Part shown: piece after piece, positions 9,601 through 16,736 of the stretch
Numbering within the stretch: the stretch's first letter is position 1
Layout: each line of letters begins with the position of its first letter
Assembly: GCF_940143175.1 (NCBI RefSeq)
Contig: NZ_OW659496.1
Coordinates: 1,844,713 to 1,908,712, forward strand
Source of the DNA: Erysipelothrix amsterdamensis
GTDB lineage: Bacteria > Bacillota_I > Bacilli_A > Erysipelotrichales > Erysipelotrichaceae
Reading direction: 5' to 3'
DNA length: 64,000 nt
Position numbers and translations under genes: made by a program
Notes under the pieces: generated by a model
Database searches by the model: none
What the model saw: only the letters and a program-made list of their open reading frames with translations
What the model was told of the DNA's origin: nothing

Positions 9601-9797
9601 ACGTATACAACGAAACCGAACTGATACTTGTAGACTTTAAAAGTGATAATGCACCTCTAGAAATTATTGTGGAACGTTATGAAGATCAGATCAAAGCATA
9701 TAAAAAAGCCCTCGGTATCATATACCCAGAGCTTTTAATTAAAACATATATCTATAGTTTCCACTTAAATCATTACATACCTTGTTTGGATTCATAA
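6675..9797 (+). CDS. addA: AddA helicase-nuclease subunit (UvrD/RecB superfamily)
   Basis: A 1040-residue 3'-5' DNA helicase with a C-terminal nuclease. Visible elements are the Q motif (FNPQQQQAIE), Walker A SASAGAGKTT near 22-31, FTEAAASEMKTRL (motif Ia), MVDEFQDTN (Walker B) near 389, GDIKQSIYRFRGA near 417, motif V/VI AMTIHQSKGLQFPIVFLWG and LLYVALTRPQKHLIL, then the nuclease FGSTLHEAVE near 905, GVIDFYV near 972 and LVDFKSDN near 985. With AddB it would process broken ends for RecA loading. It is some 190 residues shorter than Bacillus AddA. The 3' end overlaps the convergent Nudix gene by 25 bp. Confidence 0.95.
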   Translation: MTTFNPQQQQAIEALNQNVIVSASAGAGKTTVLIARLMKRIIQDNVRIDEVCAMTFTEAAASEMKTRLLASLNDEYRKHESDFIAEQISLVETAQISTIHSFCLTIIKNYGYIIGVNPSRADNILDDAQTKLLQRQAMRKTLDQWLQNDYENLKYLLDVFSTNPLDYKSLENAIYDNANWLISKKDPERAVQSVKALYRATDFKDFPQEFKQIFFDFYLRQVREIIKDVQGIIAISDESYDPNDKKGKKYFEQSSMLLQVTEGLRTLESLIHQQDISFYDQIPTVCNFKVIADTKNDVYTEQRKRIEKTVNRIFENYMPLDEHFRLLNNQIETVSLLIKMTQDYIEAFSSLKEEENCLDFNDFESMALRILNENDGEISELVKHKYKEIMVDEFQDTNEYQDEIITKISTGNNIFRVGDIKQSIYRFRGAKPNMMQNLMLDDTTQNLYLSFNYRSKKDIVEYNNYVFDKLMNLTFGITYDEHDHVNVGIPAQSEDTHPVEIHIIEKHDNRFKKTSDQLRAQHIAQEIINYHSQGYRFKDMVILVRSHASKGYLKEAFEEYNIPHYIDDQSGFYKSEIIASVVALLNYATTFHDFYLVPVLTSPFYNYSDDQIAALKLMDASSIRKALEIENPELYQSLDAMVLSWRSKDLISIIQEIIQLNDVYNNTLSLQDKTNLDFLLEKAIQYQAASVPTLQGFVRFVAEFKDDTSSEASPLNKDADIVTAMTIHQSKGLQFPIVFLWGMGRHGVRDHSDILLNDDTFGIGLNHVELPMRFVSRNLIRTVMEIKQDNEEIEENLRLLYVALTRPQKHLILVDVVKEYQPTSLDYQLLRNHKRKVDLLLAASPHNTVLRVIDGMELTENSLKPIEQEEISTIFTEKLPLTLDQEVPILTKNRDLNFDKSFEFATGFGSTLHEAVEKLPHRHWNEADLENFEPKFKRRLQAYNQHSFTQELYRYPHIQQEVPYLIDGDAGVIDFYVYNETELILVDFKSDNAPLEIIVERYEDQIKAYKKALGIIYPELLIKTYIYSFHLNHYIPCLDS

Positions 9798-10195
9798 ATT
9801 AAATCCATCATATGTTTGATATTACCTTGACCCGCAAAACGCGTGTCATCCGAGAAATCCTCTGTTATGGGCATCCATAATAGGGGATTTTTTTCTGGAA
9901 CGAGAACGACTTCTTGGTTAAGGTAACCGTAAAATACTTGCAACTCGATACCGTCTTCAAAATATTGCGTAAAAAACAATGGTTTGATTTCAATATCATT
10001 TACGGTTATACCACTTTCCTCGAAAAGTTCTCGATAGGCACCCTCTATATCGGATTCTCCTGGATTCTTTTTGCCTCCGACAAAGTTGTAGAGTCCTTTA
10101 TAAGGATTCTTTTGTCGATGACACATCAAAACGTTTTCGGCTTTTGTGTCGAAAACGATAATGAGATTAACTTTAAGAAATGTTTGACTAGTCAT
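9773..10195 (-). CDS. Nudix hydrolase (MutT/8-oxo-dGTPase-like)
   Basis: A 140-residue Nudix protein with a complete Nudix box, GGKKNPGESDIEGAYRELFE followed by ESGI, matching GX5EX7REUXEEXGU. The family cleaves nucleoside diphosphates linked to another moiety; MutT-like sanitation of oxidised dNTPs is the most common role, but the substrate is not provable here. The ATG at 10195 overlaps the prs stop region by 8 nt and has no obvious Shine-Dalgarno site, suggesting coupled translation. A TTG at 10207 is the alternative start. The 3' end overlaps addA on the other strand. Confidence 0.85.
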   Translation of the reverse strand: MTSQTFLKVNLIIVFDTKAENVLMCHRQKNPYKGLYNFVGGKKNPGESDIEGAYRELFEESGITVNDIEIKPLFFTQYFEDGIELQVFYGYLNQEVVLVPEKNPLLWMPITEDFSDDTRFAGQGNIKHMMDLIYESKQGM

Positions 10196-11159
10196 TGAAT
10201 AAATCAAAGAGTGTACTTACAGGAGTATGTAATTGAATCGCTTCAATTGCTTTCGCAAGCATATATCCAACAGAAATCTCTTTAATTTTTGGCTCTTGAC
10301 GTGCTTCTTCTTTTAGAGAAATTGTATTTGTAATCAATAACTCTTTGATATCTGAATTTGAAATACGTTCAATAGCAGGTCCTGAAAGAATACCATGTGT
10401 ACATGCACAATAAACTTCTTTAGCACCTTTTTCATATAACATATTGATTCCACCCATGAGTGATCCAGCTGTATCAACCATATCATCAATAACAACTGCA
10501 ATTTTCCCGTCAACATCACCAATTAAGTTCATTGCTTCCGCAACGTTTGGTTTTGTACGACGTTTATCGATAATTGCGATTGTTGAGTTTGGAATTGTGT
10601 CTGAAAGACGACGCGCACGAGTTGCTCCACCGTGGTCTGGTGATACAACTACAACTTCATCTTGGAAGTCTTTATTTCTATAGTATTGACCAATCATTGC
10701 AACTGCAGTGAGGTCATCTGTAGGAATATCAAAAAATCCTTGAATCTGTGGTGCGTGCAAGTCTATTGTCACAACGCGGTCTGCTCCGGCTGTTTGTAAT
10801 AGATTTGCCATCAATTTTGAAGTAATTGGTTGACGTGCACGAGCCTTACGATCTTGGCGTGCATATCCATAATATGGCATTACAATTGTAATTTCTTCTG
10901 CAGATGCACGCTTACATGCGTCAATTGCAATAAGAACTTCCATATATGTTTCACTTACTGGTGAACTTGTAGATTGGATAATGTAAACATGTTTTCCACG
11001 TACAGAAACAAGTGGTTCAATCAAGATTTCTCCGTCTGCAAAATGACGTACATCAATCTTGCCGCGTTCTAAATCTAAATGCTCACAAATCTCATCTGCT
11101 AGTTCTACGTTCGACGATAACGCAAAAATAACTGTATTGTCTTTCATTTCTTCTCTCAT
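10188..11159 (-). CDS. prs: Ribose-phosphate pyrophosphokinase (PRPP synthetase)
   Basis: A 323-residue class I PRPP synthetase, which makes phosphoribosyl pyrophosphate from ribose 5-phosphate and ATP for nucleotide, His, Trp and NAD synthesis. Landmarks are FADGEILIEP, the flexible-loop region YYGYARQDRKARARQPI, TIDLHAPQIQGFF with the metal-binding His, VVSPDHGGATRAR, and the PRPP loop VVIDDMVDTAGSL. Two starts are possible: ATG 11159, 6 nt after glmU, and ATG 11147, preceded by GAGAGAAGAA. The second gives 319 aa, closer to the usual length. It follows glmU as in Bacillus. Confidence 0.95.
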   Translation of the reverse strand: MREEMKDNTVIFALSSNVELADEICEHLDLERGKIDVRHFADGEILIEPLVSVRGKHVYIIQSTSSPVSETYMEVLIAIDACKRASAEEITIVMPYYGYARQDRKARARQPITSKLMANLLQTAGADRVVTIDLHAPQIQGFFDIPTDDLTAVAMIGQYYRNKDFQDEVVVVSPDHGGATRARRLSDTIPNSTIAIIDKRRTKPNVAEAMNLIGDVDGKIAVVIDDMVDTAGSLMGGINMLYEKGAKEVYCACTHGILSGPAIERISNSDIKELLITNTISLKEEARQEPKIKEISVGYMLAKAIEAIQLHTPVSTLFDLFND

Positions 11160-11165
11160 AGTCTT

Positions 11166-12530
11166 TTATTTACCCTCTTTATTCTTGTATTTCGCACCAT
11201 ATCCAGGTTTGTTTTCCTGACGAGGCCGTGCAATAGCCATCTCCCCATCAGCAACATCGCCATTAACGGTCGATCCTGCCGCCACCACTGCATTTTCCCC
11301 TATAGTAATTGGCGCGATTAGGTTTGCATTGCTTCCGACAAATGCTCCATCGCGTACTTCAGTCTTATATTTCTTCTTGCCATCATAATTTACGGTTACG
11401 ACGCCACAGCCAATATTAACTTTATTTCCAATTATTGCGTCACCTAAATATGTCAAGTGTGCACAGTTTGAATGTTCTCCGAATTGAGTGTTCTTGAACT
11501 CAACATAATTCCCAACTCGGGCGTGAGAACCTACAACTGTATTCATTCTAAGGTGTGATGACGGTCCCAATGTTACGAAATCTTTAACTTCACTGTTAAT
11601 AATGCGAGAAGCATCAATCGTGGAATTTTCACCAACAATTGCATCTTCTAACCAACAGTTCGGTAAGAGCGTAGTTCCAGTACCAATAGTTGTATTACCA
11701 TAAATATAATTATTAGGGTAAATCGTTACATCTTCCGCAATCTTAACATCCGTACCAATGTACGTTGATTGTGGATCCATAATCGTTACACCATTCGCAA
11801 GATGCTTCGCATTTACGCGTGATTGTAACCATTTATTTGAGACATTAAGCTGCATACGATCATTCACACCTAAAAACTCTTGGTGATCTGATACACGTAA
11901 AGATTGAATTGAATGACCATTCTTTTTCAAAATCTCTACAAGACGAATGAGATTAATTTCTTCTGTAACTTCCTCATCACGAATCTCTGGTAAATATTTA
12001 AAAAGTAACTCATTGTTTACACAATAAATACCAAGACTGATTTCTGTAATTGACACTTCGGATTCTGTCAAATTACGGTAATCGATAATCCGATCAATGT
12101 GTCCTTGGTTATCACGTACAATACGACGATAAGTCCCAGGGTTTTGTAATTGCGCAGAGATAACCGTTAAATCATGCCCCTCATGCTGTTCATAGATATG
12201 ATTTAGCGTCTCTGGCTGAATTAATGCACAATCTCCAAATACTAAAAGTGTAGAACCTTCTTTTCCATGAAGTTGCTGTGCTTGCAATACAGCATCTCCA
12301 GTTCCAATTTGTTCACTTTGGAATGCATATTCAACACGATCACCCAAGTAAGATTCTACTTGCTCATTTTGGTGTCCTGTAACAACTACAATTTTATCGG
12401 TATTAACCGCTTCAAGATGATCAACTAAATGACCAATCATAGGCTTATGAAGTATTTCATGCATAACCTTGTTTCGATTTGATTTCATTCGGGTACCTTT
12501 ACCCGCTGCTAAAACAATTGCATATTTCAT
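11166..12530 (-). CDS. glmU: Bifunctional UDP-GlcNAc pyrophosphorylase / GlcN-1-P acetyltransferase
   Basis: A 454-residue GlmU that makes UDP-GlcNAc for peptidoglycan and teichoic acids. The N-terminal uridyltransferase carries LAAGKGTRMKS near residue 7 and QIGTGDAVLQA. The C-terminal half is a left-handed beta helix of hexapeptide repeats, with the acetyltransferase signature HLTYLGDAIIG and VNYDGKKKYKT. The start at 12530 is chosen because GCGGAGGCGGTCACA precedes it; the reading frame stays open to 12599, but that extension has no homology pattern. Followed closely by prs. Confidence 0.96.
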   Translation of the reverse strand: MKYAIVLAAGKGTRMKSNRNKVMHEILHKPMIGHLVDHLEAVNTDKIVVVTGHQNEQVESYLGDRVEYAFQSEQIGTGDAVLQAQQLHGKEGSTLLVFGDCALIQPETLNHIYEQHEGHDLTVISAQLQNPGTYRRIVRDNQGHIDRIIDYRNLTESEVSITEISLGIYCVNNELLFKYLPEIRDEEVTEEINLIRLVEILKKNGHSIQSLRVSDHQEFLGVNDRMQLNVSNKWLQSRVNAKHLANGVTIMDPQSTYIGTDVKIAEDVTIYPNNYIYGNTTIGTGTTLLPNCWLEDAIVGENSTIDASRIINSEVKDFVTLGPSSHLRMNTVVGSHARVGNYVEFKNTQFGEHSNCAHLTYLGDAIIGNKVNIGCGVVTVNYDGKKKYKTEVRDGAFVGSNANLIAPITIGENAVVAAGSTVNGDVADGEMAIARPRQENKPGYGAKYKNKEGK

Positions 12531-12672
12531 TGTGACCGCCTCCGCAACCATTTTAACACATTTCAAACTGTTACATTCGGTAAAACCGTCATATTTCATA
12601 AAAGTAAATGTAAACTATGGGTGATATGTCCCTAATAGTGTGTTTTAAAATCAACTTTCAGAATTTATTCAT

Positions 12673-12705
12673 AAAAAAAAGAGTTCTTTGTGAAAACAAG
12701 AACTC
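12673..12705 (-). terminator. Terminator of the rnmV-rsmA-ispE transcript
   Basis: Stem GAGTTCTT / AAGAACTC with a 9-nt loop, followed on the minus strand by eight T residues, 4 nt after the ispE stop. Confidence 0.9.
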
Positions 12706-12708
12706 AGA

Positions 12709-13551
12709 TTAATCATTAGATTTTAAAATCTTTCCATATTTAATAAACGGATAGTCTAAAACGAGCGCCTCATACGCTTCCATGACTTTTTCCTTTTGAT
12801 TGGATAGACCATATATCGACGTACCGCTTCCACTCATACAAACGCCTTCAAGACCTTGTTTCTCAAGAATTCGCACTACCTTCTTAAGTCTTGTATTGCG
12901 TTTTATAACAGGGTGTTGGAAATCATTATGCGTATTTTCAACTAAAAGCTTGTAATCGTTTGTATGAATTGCCTCAAGACAACGATTAAACATCTTTAAA
13001 TCTGTAAAGTCTTTAAATCGTTTTAAAAATGATTTCGTACTTACACCAAAACTTGGTTTGATAATAAGGTAATAAAGATCCATATCCAAATCTAAAGGTG
13101 TTAATACGTCACCAATCCCTTCCACAATCATCGGTTGGTTAAAAAGACAGTAAGGCGTATCCTCATCAATTTGACGTGCAATCTGAATCAATGCTTCATC
13201 CGTAAGATTTAACTGGTACATTTCATCGATCATTCGAATGACACAAGCTGCATCCGCACTCCCTCCACCAAGTCCAGCTTGAGCCGGGATGTTTTTCACG
13301 ATACGAACTTTAAAATTATCTTCAAGATTGAATTGTCGTTTCATGATCATGAGTGCTTTAAAAACTGTATTTCTTTTATCATTCGGTAAATATGTTTTAT
13401 CTGTTTCGATATGCATGGTGTCATGCTTCTCTAGATAAACCATATCAAAAAGATCAATAGGGACGATAATATTCTTAAAATGAAGCATATTATCAACCCT
13501 TTTTTCTGCGTGCAAATAGAGTGTTATCTTTGCATACGCTTTTTTACGCAT
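12709..13551 (-). CDS. ispE: 4-diphosphocytidyl-2-C-methyl-D-erythritol kinase
   Basis: A 280-residue GHMP kinase of the MEP isoprenoid pathway. The start RKKAYAKITLYLHA matches the family N-terminus, and the ATP-binding loop IPAQAGLGGGSADAA lies near 90. GVCMSGSGTSIYG near 240 is the GHMP motif 3. ATG 13551 is supported by TGGAGCTTTAT six nt upstream. It overlaps the rsmA stop by 8 nt, the same order as in Bacillus and many other Firmicutes. Confidence 0.95.
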   Translation of the reverse strand: MRKKAYAKITLYLHAEKRVDNMLHFKNIIVPIDLFDMVYLEKHDTMHIETDKTYLPNDKRNTVFKALMIMKRQFNLEDNFKVRIVKNIPAQAGLGGGSADAACVIRMIDEMYQLNLTDEALIQIARQIDEDTPYCLFNQPMIVEGIGDVLTPLDLDMDLYYLIIKPSFGVSTKSFLKRFKDFTDLKMFNRCLEAIHTNDYKLLVENTHNDFQHPVIKRNTRLKKVVRILEKQGLEGVCMSGSGTSIYGLSNQKEKVMEAYEALVLDYPFIKYGKILKSND

Positions 13552-14356
13552 ATAAAGCTCCATATAGGCGGATATAATCATCAAAGGTTAAATAATCCGC
13601 ACGAATGTTTGTTTCAAGCCCTAAAGACTCTAAAACAGTCGCATAGTCAACATCTTTATCGATTGTCTTCAAATTATTCACTAATGTCTTGCGTCTAAAC
13701 TGGAAACACTTCTTAACAAATTCAAAAAATGTTTTCTCATCATAAGGCATTGTTTGGTGTTTCGGTGTCAGTTTAATAACAATACTCTCAACACCTGGTC
13801 TCGGATGAAACGATTCCTTCGAAACTTTTAGAACAGTCTTCACATCAAAATAATATTGCATTTGAATCGAAAGCGAACTGTAGTCCTTTGTTTGTGGATG
13901 CGCTCCAAGACGATCTGCAATCTCTTTTTGAACCATAATCGTCATCGCAACGATATCCAACTCCATCAGTCTAAAAAGAATTGGAGTCGTAATGTAATAC
14001 GGTAAATTCGCACAAACCGTGATTGGTTCTGTATACATGCTTAAATCCGCTTTTAAAAAGTCTTGATGAATAACATTCACATTATCATATTCTTCAAGTG
14101 TTTCATTTAATATTTCAACCATATGAGGATCAATTTCATAGGCAATAACTTTATCGTACGTTTCCGCCAGCTGTTGCGTTAGAGCACCTAACCCTGGACC
14201 AATTTCCAAAACTGTTCCTCCTGCACCACTTTGTGATGCAATATTGCGGACAACCGAAGGATCAATAATAAAGTTTTGTCCAAAGTGTTTCTTTGCGCGT
14301 CGTTCATAGCGACGTAATAATTCCATACTCACGGAATAGTTAGCGATTGTTTTCAT
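13544..14356 (-). CDS. rsmA: 16S rRNA dimethyladenosine transferase (KsgA)
   Basis: A 270-residue S-adenosylmethionine enzyme that dimethylates the two adjacent adenines of helix 45 in 16S rRNA during 30S assembly. Motifs: KKHFGQNFIIDP, LEIGPGLGALTQ (SAM binding), NLPYYIT (motif IV), MVQKEIADRLGA and FHPRPGVES. ATG 14356 lies within the 3' end of rnmV (17-nt overlap) with AAAGAGAGTAATT before it. Middle gene of the rnmV-rsmA-ispE operon. Confidence 0.96.
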   Translation of the reverse strand: MKTIANYSVSMELLRRYERRAKKHFGQNFIIDPSVVRNIASQSGAGGTVLEIGPGLGALTQQLAETYDKVIAYEIDPHMVEILNETLEEYDNVNVIHQDFLKADLSMYTEPITVCANLPYYITTPILFRLMELDIVAMTIMVQKEIADRLGAHPQTKDYSSLSIQMQYYFDVKTVLKVSKESFHPRPGVESIVIKLTPKHQTMPYDEKTFFEFVKKCFQFRRKTLVNNLKTIDKDVDYATVLESLGLETNIRADYLTFDDYIRLYGALYA

Positions 14357-14897
14357 AATTACTCTCTTTCAAAACCATTAGGCAGTCTGCTTTTGTAATG
14401 TTAAGCATATTTAGATATTTCAGGCATGATTTCGCATTTGATTTAGGAAAACGGAACGCCTCCGATAACAAATCACGACGCAATGCACTATCACTTGCGC
14501 CACTGAGTCCCAAAGATTGGAATTCATGAAGCGTTAAGGATTCATTGTTTAAAGCAAAAGTAGAGCAGGTACTTAGAACCTCGACAATATCATCACAGTC
14601 TGCATGTTCAATACCTACTTTTTGTTTCTTTTTTGTTTGTAAGACATGAAGCGATGCATGTTTGCACGATCCGACCGTCTCAATAATACGACGTCGAATC
14701 ATTTCACCGGGTCCATCAGGATCAGTAAAAACAATGATGCCACGTTCTTCATTCATTCTTTTACATAATGCTAAGAATTCTGCAGACATGTGGGTGCCAC
14801 TGGACATAATAACATCGGCATCAACACATTTAAGGATTTTCTCCTTATCATGCTTTCCTTCTACGACAATTACTTCTTGTATCTTTAGTTTGTTCAT
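14340..14897 (-). CDS. rnmV: Ribonuclease M5 (5S rRNA maturation), probable leaderless mRNA
   Basis: A 185-residue TOPRIM nuclease that processes 5S rRNA precursor. The TOPRIM signatures are VVEGKHDKEKIL near residues 11-22 and FTDPDGPGEMIRR near 60. There is no Shine-Dalgarno sequence and no internal Met or alternative start that would preserve the TOPRIM strand. An extended -10 (TGATATAAT) ends only 6 nt before the ATG, so the transcript should begin at or next to the start codon. Followed by rsmA and ispE with overlaps. Confidence 0.93.
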   Translation of the reverse strand: MNKLKIQEVIVVEGKHDKEKILKCVDADVIMSSGTHMSAEFLALCKRMNEERGIIVFTDPDGPGEMIRRRIIETVGSCKHASLHVLQTKKKQKVGIEHADCDDIVEVLSTCSTFALNNESLTLHEFQSLGLSGASDSALRRDLLSEAFRFPKSNAKSCLKYLNMLNITKADCLMVLKESNYENNR

Positions 14898-14903
14898 GTG
14901 TCA

Positions 14904-14912
14904 ATTATATCA
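14904..14912 (-). promoter_or_regulatory. Extended -10 promoter of rnmV-rsmA-ispE
   Basis: TGATATAAT on the minus strand, with only 6 nt (TGACAC) between the -10 box and the rnmV ATG. The -35 window is T-rich and overlaps the T-run of the upstream terminator. Confidence 0.65.
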
Positions 14913-14921
14913 TGTTTTAAA

Positions 14922-14947
14922 AACAAAAAAAACCGAGTATACTCGGT
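14922..14947 (-). terminator. Terminator of the 3D-domain lipoprotein gene
   Basis: The palindrome ACCGAGTATACTCGGT is followed on the minus strand by eight T residues. Confidence 0.85.
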
Positions 14948-14992
14948 CTTTGTTGATAGGACCTTTGGCTACTTAAGACCCTACCATCAGCT

Positions 14993-15799
14993 TTAACAGC
15001 CGTTACCCACGCTTATAATTTCAACATGAGCATTTTGCACTGAACCTTGGGTTACACCCATATTGGTTTCCGTACCAACAAATAAGTCAATTTTTGACCC
15101 TTGAATGGCACCACCACGGTCTAATACAATTGCGCGGAACGGTACATTGTACTCAATTCCTTTACCACTTACTGTGTGGTTTGATATCTCAACAATCGAG
15201 CACATTGGAATCGAGCTTGATGTTGCAATGATGTAATATCCGTTATATGTAATTCCTGGCAACCAAGAACCGTCTCCTTGTTGAACTGCTGTAGTACTTA
15301 CACGAACTCCGGCAGCAGTACCGCCTTCACCCGCACTGTTCATATTACAGCCGTCACAATCAACTCCGTATCGTGTAATACGGCTTGCTTCGTAATAAGC
15401 ACCTGCTTGAGCTTTTTGTCCACCTTCGTAAAGAGTGGGCGTTGTTGGCTCGATGACAGCTGCTTCAGGAATTTCTACACGTGATAACAATTCGTCTTTT
15501 ATGTTATATGTTTCTTTGTATTTTGTTGTTTTTGTACCACGTACACCATCTTGTGTCTTGGCATAGATCCAACTGGCTCCACCCGAGACAACCTCAGAAG
15601 CTTCGCGTTCTTCAACACCAGGCTCTTCTAAATCTTCAATTTTTTCGCTAATTTTAAACCTATAGGGTTCATCGCTATTTTCAGCGATGTCATTAAGTAC
15701 TGGATAGGTAATATCCACATTGGCGTCCGCATTCACGGCACATCCACTAATGATTGTTACCATGACCACCATGTAGATAATCACTAAGTATTTCTTCAT
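14993..15799 (-). CDS. 3D-domain lipoprotein (MltA/Rpf-like fold), probable cell-wall enzyme
   Basis: A 268-residue exported lipoprotein. The N-terminal signal (residues 1-19, TIISG) ends at the lipobox Cys20. Residues about 25-165 are a low-complexity spacer. The C-terminal third is a 3D domain: SSIPMCSIVEIS, then AIVLDRGGAIQGSKIDLF with conserved Asp residues near 240. 3D domains occur in wall-active proteins such as Bacillus YabE/YocH, where they are thought to act on peptidoglycan. ATG 15799 follows AAAGGAGACATTTTA. Closest relation is to wall hydrolases, substrate unproven. Confidence 0.85.
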   Translation of the reverse strand: MKKYLVIIYMVVMVTIISGCAVNADANVDITYPVLNDIAENSDEPYRFKISEKIEDLEEPGVEEREASEVVSGGASWIYAKTQDGVRGTKTTKYKETYNIKDELLSRVEIPEAAVIEPTTPTLYEGGQKAQAGAYYEASRITRYGVDCDGCNMNSAGEGGTAAGVRVSTTAVQQGDGSWLPGITYNGYYIIATSSSIPMCSIVEISNHTVSGKGIEYNVPFRAIVLDRGGAIQGSKIDLFVGTETNMGVTQGSVQNAHVEIISVGNGC

Positions 15800-15830
15800 T
15801 AAAATGTCTCCTTTCAAAAAAGACCTGTGA

Positions 15831-15859
15831 AGAATAGCATAAGAATATTTGTTTGGCAA
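15831..15859 (-). promoter_or_regulatory. Promoter of the 3D-domain lipoprotein
   Basis: TTGCCA, a 17-nt spacer and TATTCT with an upstream TG, giving a leader of about 25 nt. No ydaO-type riboswitch fits in this short leader. Confidence 0.65.
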
Positions 15860-15901
15860 ATAATTTTGCTTTTCGCTTGTTTGTGAAGACGTTGTGAAAT
15901 T

Positions 15902-15929
15902 AAAAAACTCACTTAGATAGTGAGTTTTT
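15902..15929 (-). terminator. Terminator of queT
   Basis: Stem AAAACTCAC / GTGAGTTTT with a 7-nt loop, T-run on the minus strand. Confidence 0.9.
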
Positions 15930-15962
15930 GCGATATCAATTCAATTGTGGGAAATTATGTGA

Positions 15963-16430
15963 TTATCCAAATATTTCTTGCATCTTGGTATTTTTCTTCA
16001 ATGGCTTAATCAAGAAAATACCTGATACAAATGTTGCGATAAATTCACCTAAAAATACCCATCCCATAGCTGGTAAGTAAGGAACATTGAGAACATAACC
16101 TAACATTGCTCCCACGATGATTCCATTCACAAGTGCTGGCCACACAAGCGCTAAATGATCATCTTTTGTAATACTCATTAGTAAGCATGTAATTGCTGTT
16201 GCTAAAGTTCCAAAAATTACATCAAGAATCCCTGCATCACTTACAAAATTCGCTAATAGACATCCAATAATTAATCCATATGCGTGTTTGCGGTTAAATA
16301 AAACAAGAATCAACATAACTTCTGAAATACGAACTTGCATAAAGCTATATGAAATAGGTTTTAGAAGAACCGTAACTGCAATATATACTGCCGCAATTAA
16401 TGCCTCTAAGGCTAAATCTTTTGTTTTCAT
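15963..16430 (-). CDS. queT: QueT-type queuosine-precursor transporter (ECF S component)
   Basis: A 155-residue, very hydrophobic protein with about five membrane helices. It matches the QueT family of substrate-binding components for energy-coupling-factor importers, which take up queuosine precursors. Visible family traits are the short KTKDLALEALIAAVYIAVT start and the VRISEVMLILVLF segment. The ECF ATPase and EcfT genes are not in the window and would be shared from elsewhere. GAGAGGTAATAAT precedes the ATG. No preQ1 riboswitch is seen in the leader. Confidence 0.85.
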   Translation of the reverse strand: MKTKDLALEALIAAVYIAVTVLLKPISYSFMQVRISEVMLILVLFNRKHAYGLIIGCLLANFVSDAGILDVIFGTLATAITCLLMSITKDDHLALVWPALVNGIIVGAMLGYVLNVPYLPAMGWVFLGEFIATFVSGIFLIKPLKKNTKMQEIFG

Positions 16431-16736
16431 ATTATTACCTCTCTTAATATCGTTTGTATTATATCATAAGTCTTTCAAATTAATTTTAAAATTTCTAGTT
16501 TCCATTTTTTTTGAACTCATATTTTTATGTCTAAATAATCGCTGAATTTACGATTTTTCTATCCTTATATATAGAGTGGTTCTTTTCATATAAGAATCTT
16601 GCTTTTTTTCAATCGAAAATACACAGGATCATTTTGGGTTTTCTTCTTTATTATTATAATGAAATCCATTTTTCAGCCATAACTTTTTTTTATTATTAAA
16701 TAGAAATAAATACCCTATAAATTTTTTGTTCAAATA
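16431..16736. other. AT-rich intergenic stretch between queT and the aldehyde dehydrogenase
   Basis: Apart from the queT promoter, this 306-bp gap holds only AT-rich DNA. No convincing terminator follows the aldehyde dehydrogenase stop, and no ORF with a ribosome binding site or RNA motif was recognised. Confidence 0.6.
16458..16466 (-). promoter_or_regulatory. Extended -10 promoter of queT
   Basis: TGATATAAT on the minus strand, about 28 nt before the queT ATG, with no clear -35. Confidence 0.5.

Noticed and set aside
16431..16560. A preQ1 riboswitch in the queT leader
   Set aside because: The predicted transcript start near 16450 leaves a leader of only about 28 nt, and no preQ1 motif is seen upstream.
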